This document shows, piece after piece, positions 3,872-8,482 of a stretch of DNA of 8,482 nucleotides. A program made the position numbers and the translations under genes. Origin of the DNA: Alphaproteobacteria bacterium (GTDB lineage Bacteria; Pseudomonadota; Alphaproteobacteria; UBA3830); NCBI GenBank assembly GCA_025998775.1, contig BNWK01000055.1, positions 1-8,482 on the forward strand. Direction: 5' to 3'. Numbering within the stretch: the first letter of the stretch is position 1; each line of letters starts with the position of its first letter. The notes under the pieces were generated by a model. That model did not search any database and was not told the DNA's origin. It worked only from the letters and a program-made list of their open reading frames with translations.

Positions 3872-6800
3872 TTAGTCAAATACTTCTGAGATAGTCGGAC
3901 CATACTGCTTTGTGATGTAATCCGCTGATGTCAGACCGTGAATGAATGGAGCACAGACATAGTTTTCCATTGTGATGGATTTGGTGTTGATACCAGACAC
4001 AGCCACTTTGCGAATTCTCTCCTTAGCCATCACATACACACCGCCATGTGAAATCTTCTTTGGATGGAAAATCATGTTCTCGGCATAGATGGGTTTGCCT
4101 TTCTCAACGTTATTTTTGAAGCTGGTTTCGTTGATTTCACTGTTTAGGTCTTCAACACCTTTCTCATTACCTTCCTCATCATCCTCCACATTCATGTCAT
4201 CATTATCGAGATAATCAGCATCCTTGGTGCTCGCATTTCTCTTCGTGTTCGCACCCTTCATCCCAATTTTAAACTCCATCTTGAAGCCACCACCACCATC
4301 ACGCTCATACTCACCGTCCTTCCCACGCTTCACCTTATGCAAAATATAGCTCTTCGGTGCAGAAGCAAACATCCTATCACCGATGTTCTCAACAGCCAAA
4401 CCCAATATCTTCTTCTCATCTTCCTTTCCCTTTGATGGGTCGGGAAACACGTCATACTTGTGCTCTTCGTAATAGACAGTATCTTTGATAATCTCACTGA
4501 AGCCTTGATTCAATCCTTTGTTCAGATCACCAGCAATCGCGAATGTATAGCAATCAGTATCGACATATACAACCATCGCACGCTCTTGATCAATGAATTT
4601 GTAGATGTGGTTATACAACACATTGTTATACCAAAATTTCGCGTTATCAAGTGTGAAGTAAGCGCAGTGAAGACAGGTTTTGCACTTATACGTTGGAGGT
4701 TTGTAAGACACTATAAACAAATTACCGTTGATCTGACGCATACCAGAAAAATCTTGACGACTGATGGCCTTCACAGCACCTGACATATCCACCAGCTTCG
4801 TCTTTGCATACTTTGCCTCATTCAACCCATCAAACCCGTAGCTACCGTTCATAATCAGCTTGCAATACTTTTCCCCACCCTTGTTTCCTGCTTTCATATA
4901 CTCCACACGCTGGTCCTTCATCTTCTCCACCCACGGTTTGAAACAGTCAGTGCGTGTGAACACAGCCATCTGCTCCACATCCTCCACAACAAAGTGACAA
5001 GTATCAATAAGAAACCACAGATAGTAATTGTTGAACGATATGAACCTGCCCTGCGTGTCAATCAGCTGTGTTAATTTGCGGACCACATCGGGCTTTTTCT
5101 TTGTCTTACCACCATCCAGCTTCACAATCTGACCCATCGTAATGCTACCCAGTGTCTGTTCATTAATGGTAATGTCGGTGTTTCGGAAGATAGGAGGAAA
5201 GTTGATACACTTATTGATATAATACTCATCAGCAGCACGACCAGTCAGCAACCCATGCTCAGTCTGAACCCCATTGATACGCTCCTCCTCAGTGGCACGG
5301 ATACTCCCTTTCACTGATGCTACAAACAACGTTCCCGCTTCCGTTTCACCATCAATGTATCGCATCATCTGCTTCTTCTCACGGTCACGATAGTCACTTA
5401 CACTCATTTCACCAAGATATTTAGGCACCTTCACATCCACACGCGCATCCAGAAAGGTAAGAACGCGTGCAGGCATATACATCTTGTGATTGGTATAGGG
5501 ATTGAGCTCGTGCTCCAAACTGCTGAACGAACTCGGATACAGACTGTTAGCGTCAGCAGCCATCAGATGAGATACAACATCAGAGGTCATTTGAGAATAC
5601 ACTTTCCCGTTCTCCATACGCAACTTGTTAATCTGTGTTTTCCCAGCAATGGTTTTCTTGTGTAACACATTGGAGATGCCGCCAGTGATGCCATTCCTGA
5701 GCAGATGATACACACGTTCATCATCTATAGTCATCGGCAGATTGTTCAACAGCGCATATTTGTGAAGCTGAATTTTGAACCTGGCATCTTCAATAGATTG
5801 GTTACCACGAGACGAGTTACACAAGACACAACACGGCAGCACGTTATCATACGAATGCCCCACACTATTGTCGATGCGGTCCAGCGTAGGCGTCAACACA
5901 TTGGAGAAGCGTTTGTGACAGATGTGACACTCGCCTTGGTTGTATCTGGGCTTCTTTGCCTCCTCCACATTCTTCTCCATTCCCGTGAACATAGCATTCA
6001 GTTTGTCGAAATCATCAGCATTCACATTATCGGCAGCATTCCGCTTAGCACCATCCGCATTCGCTGCTTGGTCTTGCTTCAGATATCGATACACCATTCC
6101 CCGACACTTGGCTTTGCTGAAATAATATGGCTTACTCAAAGCATCACCACCATTGTAATCAGCATTTGGGTCAAAATCCTCGTATAGAGCAGCATAACGC
6201 TTCGTAACAGCAACAGATGCTAGACTGAAGAACTGAAGCATATCCACCTTATCCTCAAACGCAAAATTAATGAGATTGTTGAAGACTGGTATCATAATGT
6301 TCACATCATTGCGATTGTAATACTCCAAATGTTCCCACCGCGTCAGCGGTTCGTTACTCCGAAGCTTGCCGAACAATCCACGTTGATGCTTTTGCTGCTC
6401 TAGTGCATCCCATTCCTGCTGCTGCTTGGTGTAATCGTCATCGCTGATATCCGTCTTCTTCAGTTCCGAATGGTAATCAGCCTGCGGATAGAAGCCAGGC
6501 GTGTTCAGATACTCCATAAAGTTATCGGCTCTGATTGCTTCATATGGAATTGTGCCCTTCGACACTTTGCCGTCTCCGAAGTTCTTCACGTTATCATCAA
6601 GACTGCCACCCGCAAGAAAGTTCCTCAGATCCAAGAATGACAGCACAATCTTTGTCTCCCTATGTTCTACCTTGATTTTCTTGAATGTTGCCACACCACC
6701 CACCATCAGACCAGCAGGAAGAATACGCCATTCGTTACACTGCAGCTCAGACAAAATCAGGTTCAAATCGAACTTGGCAGAATTGAAACCAAGCACAGGC

Positions 6801-8467
6801 ACCTCACGCCAATTATAGATATCATCAATCTCCTTATCACCATACTTGTTATCCTCTGCTATCCCTTCTGCCACTCTGAACATGTAAGCAAGCATATCAT
6901 GCAGAAAGTTTGGACCATCACGCACATCCTTGTAAACAGTGTTGTAGAAACCAGGAGGATGATTAGCATTGTTACCATGGAAAGACACAGCAATAGTGAA
7001 CGCAGTGATTAAGCTCTCCAGCCGTGTTCCTGTCTGCTGCTTATCGGTCAGGAGCTCTAGTGATTGTGTCACCATCTTCTTCTCCAACGTTTCCAAATCC
7101 CAGCACATATAAAACTTGGTAGGCTTAAACACACCACTCCTATCACGCGCAGCCAGATACGCCAGAACAGGCTGTTTCTGAAACACAGGAGCAAATGGTT
7201 TGCTTTCCTCCAGGCGCACTTGCCTCTCCTTCGGGCCCTCGCAGTTAGTCGTGTGTTGGTTGTATTTGTATTGCTGCTCCTTCTTCATAATATTCATCTG
7301 CCTATACGTGTGACAGTGTGGACATGCTTTCGCACCAGTCAGCTTCTCAGGGTCAGTCACAAGCAAAGCATGGCACGCGGCTTTGCCGCACGAGCCGTCG
7401 GCTCGCTTCGTATCCAAACGCACAAGTAGTAGATGTAACACATTGGTTTCACCATCCACAGTATCATCACCATAGAAATCATCATGCTCGTATGTGTATG
7501 TGTGTGTTCCATCAGCCTTATCATTCCGCTCACTCACAGCATACGTTCTGATACCATCCAGATGAAAAAAATCACAGAAACGCTCGCTCTCAGTCACAAA
7601 CTCAAAGCCAAGATATTGCTCCAGAAACAGGTTCTCGCACGTAATTCCAAACTTTTGTCTATGTTTTAGCTTCATACCCTTGTGCGTTTCCTTGAACGTA
7701 GCAAACAGGTCAGCATAGAACTCGAAGAACAGTTTGCGACCAGCAGCAAGCAGGGGTAACTTTATCAGATTGTTGTCAAGATGCTTTGCCAGAGCAATGA
7801 ATACACAGATGTTGTAAAGCTGATGAATAGTGTTGAAGACAAATGTGCGATGTTGCTTGTAATGGTCGCTCACGTCCACAGTAGGGTCTCCAACAGGCAC
7901 CAGACGATAGCACACAACCATCACCTTAAATACAGCCACAAAACGAGACGCAGAACTGCCCTTGTCCACAGATGTTTGAGCCAGTTCATTGATTTTATCC
8001 ACAACATAGCTCTGATGCATCCTATCATCGGTGGGATTAGCAACAATAAACGCAAGGTTATTGTGGCTGTCTGCAAAGGCAGGTTGTTGGATGTCGTAAT
8101 CAGCGGTCACTTCCTCTGTATCTTCGTCCTTGCTTCGATGCTCCACAACAATGCCAAAGTCAACAAAGCATTTGATGGGTTTATGCTTCTCATCCTTCGA
8201 CCAGATATCATGCACTGCATCCTTCACATCACTGTCAGATGCACAGGTGAATTCATAAACGCAATACAGCTGATGGTCGTCTTTCCTCACTTCGCGTTTT
8301 CGCGGTGGTGCTGGCACTGCTGCTTCGAACTTACCAAGGTTAACAATCGTGCCTTTGTCAACAATGATGATACACATATCGGCGTTGTTATACAGTTTCT
8401 TTCTAGGCTCGCCTTTGAAGTGCCGCTCTTCCGCTTTCTCCCTCTCCTTCTTTTCTTTCTCATCCAT
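3872..8467 (-). CDS. polB: Protein-primed family B DNA polymerase of Polinton type
   Basis: This 1,531-aa replicative polymerase would copy the element. Numbering is from the ATG at 8465-8467; the frame stays open to the window edge, so an upstream start cannot be excluded. Order of parts: a charged N-terminus; a long N-terminal region; a zinc-finger-like C382-x2-C385 with H405 and C409; exonuclease motifs DLE (D457, E459), FNSAKFD (D567) and YNRND (Y717, D721); an HNH-type zinc module (847-889); then polymerase motif A DANSLYP (D972), motif B KLIMNGSYG (K1203 to G1211), motif C YVDTD (D1303, D1305) and KSY (K1372). All key catalytic residues are present, so proofreading and synthesis should both work. 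An acidic low-complexity stretch (about 1405-1443) interrupts the C-terminal region. A double-hairpin insertion encodes KRADGSCGKA (354-363). Its base composition is richer in G+C than the genes to its left. Confidence 0.92.
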   Translation of the reverse strand: MDEKEKKEREKAEERHFKGEPRKKLYNNADMCIIIVDKGTIVNLGKFEAAVPAPPRKREVRKDDHQLYCVYEFTCASDSDVKDAVHDIWSKDEKHKPIKCFVDFGIVVEHRSKDEDTEEVTADYDIQQPAFADSHNNLAFIVANPTDDRMHQSYVVDKINELAQTSVDKGSSASRFVAVFKVMVVCYRLVPVGDPTVDVSDHYKQHRTFVFNTIHQLYNICVFIALAKHLDNNLIKLPLLAAGRKLFFEFYADLFATFKETHKGMKLKHRQKFGITCENLFLEQYLGFEFVTESERFCDFFHLDGIRTYAVSERNDKADGTHTYTYEHDDFYGDDTVDGETNVLHLLLVRLDTKRADGSCGKAACHALLVTDPEKLTGAKACPHCHTYRQMNIMKKEQQYKYNQHTTNCEGPKERQVRLEESKPFAPVFQKQPVLAYLAARDRSGVFKPTKFYMCWDLETLEKKMVTQSLELLTDKQQTGTRLESLITAFTIAVSFHGNNANHPPGFYNTVYKDVRDGPNFLHDMLAYMFRVAEGIAEDNKYGDKEIDDIYNWREVPVLGFNSAKFDLNLILSELQCNEWRILPAGLMVGGVATFKKIKVEHRETKIVLSFLDLRNFLAGGSLDDNVKNFGDGKVSKGTIPYEAIRADNFMEYLNTPGFYPQADYHSELKKTDISDDDYTKQQQEWDALEQQKHQRGLFGKLRSNEPLTRWEHLEYYNRNDVNIMIPVFNNLINFAFEDKVDMLQFFSLASVAVTKRYAALYEDFDPNADYNGGDALSKPYYFSKAKCRGMVYRYLKQDQAANADGAKRNAADNVNADDFDKLNAMFTGMEKNVEEAKKPRYNQGECHICHKRFSNVLTPTLDRIDNSVGHSYDNVLPCCVLCNSSRGNQSIEDARFKIQLHKYALLNNLPMTIDDERVYHLLRNGITGGISNVLHKKTIAGKTQINKLRMENGKVYSQMTSDVVSHLMAADANSLYPSSFSSLEHELNPYTNHKMYMPARVLTFLDARVDVKVPKYLGEMSVSDYRDREKKQMMRYIDGETEAGTLFVASVKGSIRATEEERINGVQTEHGLLTGRAADEYYINKCINFPPIFRNTDITINEQTLGSITMGQIVKLDGGKTKKKPDVVRKLTQLIDTQGRFISFNNYYLWFLIDTCHFVVEDVEQMAVFTRTDCFKPWVEKMKDQRVEYMKAGNKGGEKYCKLIMNGSYGFDGLNEAKYAKTKLVDMSGAVKAISRQDFSGMRQINGNLFIVSYKPPTYKCKTCLHCAYFTLDNAKFWYNNVLYNHIYKFIDQERAMVVYVDTDCYTFAIAGDLNKGLNQGFSEIIKDTVYYEEHKYDVFPDPSKGKEDEKKILGLAVENIGDRMFASAPKSYILHKVKRGKDGEYERDGGGGFKMEFKIGMKGANTKRNASTKDADYLDNDDMNVEDDEEGNEKGVEDLNSEINETSFKNNVEKGKPIYAENMIFHPKKISHGGVYVMAKERIRKVAVSGINTKSITMENYVCAPFIHGLTSADYITKQYGPTISEVFD
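5801..5929 (-). other. HNH-type zinc module inside the DNA polymerase
   Basis: Residues 847-889 read C-H-I-C, then LDRID (862-866), GH (870-871), DN (874-875), C-C-x2-C-N (879-884) and RG (887-888). This is the C-x2-C ... LDRIDN-x2-GH-x2-DN ... C-x2-CN pattern of HNH nucleases with two CxxC zinc knuckles. It sits between the exonuclease domain and polymerase motif A. Polymerases of animal Mavericks carry a related endonuclease VII-like zinc insertion, to my recollection. Whether this one cuts DNA or only binds it is unknown; the acidic and His residues look preserved. Confidence 0.75.
7377..7405 (-). repeat. Double-hairpin element, copy in the polymerase gene
   Basis: On the plus strand this reads GCGGC-TTT-GCCGC (7377-7389), one A, then CGAGCC-GTC-GGCTCG (7391-7405). 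It is 25/29 identical to 2354-2382 and lies in the same codon phase, encoding RADGSCGKA. It falls between two predicted beta strands (HLLLVRLD and CHALLV), just before the N-terminal zinc finger, where a loop could absorb extra residues. Confidence 0.78.
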
Positions 8468-8482
8468 ATTATACTCCACTCC

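Noticed and set aside
4460..4783. Plus-strand open frame of 107 codons opposite polymerase motif C
   Set aside because: It is antisense to the YVDTD region of the polymerase, with no initiator, no recognisable domain and no independent support.
5705..6187. Plus-strand open frame of 160 codons
   Set aside because: It lies wholly antisense to the HNH and polymerase coding region, which has clear motifs. Its product looks like a complement artefact with no domain.
6337..6363. ACCGC-GTCA-GCGGT hairpin followed by TTCG/CGAA in the polymerase gene
   Set aside because: It has a single 5-bp stem, and the second pairing is only four bases and overlaps the first. It lacks the CGAGCC hairpin, so it is not counted as a copy of the repeat.
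6501..7669. Several overlapping plus-strand open frames
   Set aside because: All are opposite the polymerase coding strand and overlap each other in different frames. They arise because the polymerase codon use leaves few stops on the complement.
8293..8304. CGCG-TTTT-CGCG palindrome
   Set aside because: The 4-bp stem within coding sequence has no partner hairpin and is likely chance.
8468..8479. GTG start for the polymerase
   Set aside because: A GTG start is unlikely in a eukaryotic element. The ATG at 8465-8467 is the first in the visible frame, though the gene may begin beyond the window edge.

Overview
The window looks like part of a Polinton/Maverick-type element (an endogenous polinton-like virus) in a eukaryotic genome. 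Three hallmark genes lie together: the start of a double-jelly-roll-type major capsid protein (11-763, minus), a retroviral-type (rve) integrase (2544-3650, minus) and a large protein-primed family B DNA polymerase (3872-8467, minus). The sequence style of the capsid and polymerase, the very compact gene spacing, and TCA-Py-W initiator-like motifs 4-36 nt before several ATGs suggest a parabasalid host such as Trichomonas, whose genome is rich in Mavericks. The host assignment is inference; no host gene or terminal inverted repeat is in view.

Layout, left to right. The capsid ORF is cut off by a stop 10 nt inside the left edge. Next come a 172-aa membrane-active, minor-virion-like protein (816-1334, minus), a divergent promoter with overlapping initiators on both strands (1335-1395), a 98-aa unknown gene, the only one on the plus strand (1396-1692), a small basic unknown protein (1704-1976, minus), a 145-aa coiled-coil unknown (2071-2508, minus), the integrase, a 221-bp gene-free spacer with a GC-rich structured core (3651-3871), and the polymerase running to the right edge. 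The polymerase keeps all exonuclease and polymerase catalytic motifs. It also carries a CCHC zinc-finger-like motif before the exonuclease domain and an HNH-type zinc module between the exonuclease and polymerase halves. Capsid and minor protein would build the particle, the polymerase would copy the element, and the integrase would insert it.

The most unusual signal is a family of tiny double-hairpin sequences: two adjacent perfect stem-loops separated by exactly one nucleotide. Two 29-nt copies, 25/29 identical, sit in unrelated genes (2354-2382 in the 145-aa gene and 7377-7405 in the polymerase). They differ by a compensatory base-pair change that keeps the stem. A third copy, sharing the CGAGCC-N3-GGCTCG hairpin, lies inverted and in another reading frame in the minor-virion-like gene (1007-1038). 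A looser example of the same architecture lies in the integrase/polymerase spacer (3792-3826). They resemble mobile double-hairpin or palindromic elements that tolerate insertion in coding regions. A second recurrent signal is the A-rich word AAAAATAAA, seen seven times, only in gene junctions, and best explained as a 3'-end signal. The left part (1-3870) is visibly more AT-rich than the polymerase gene.
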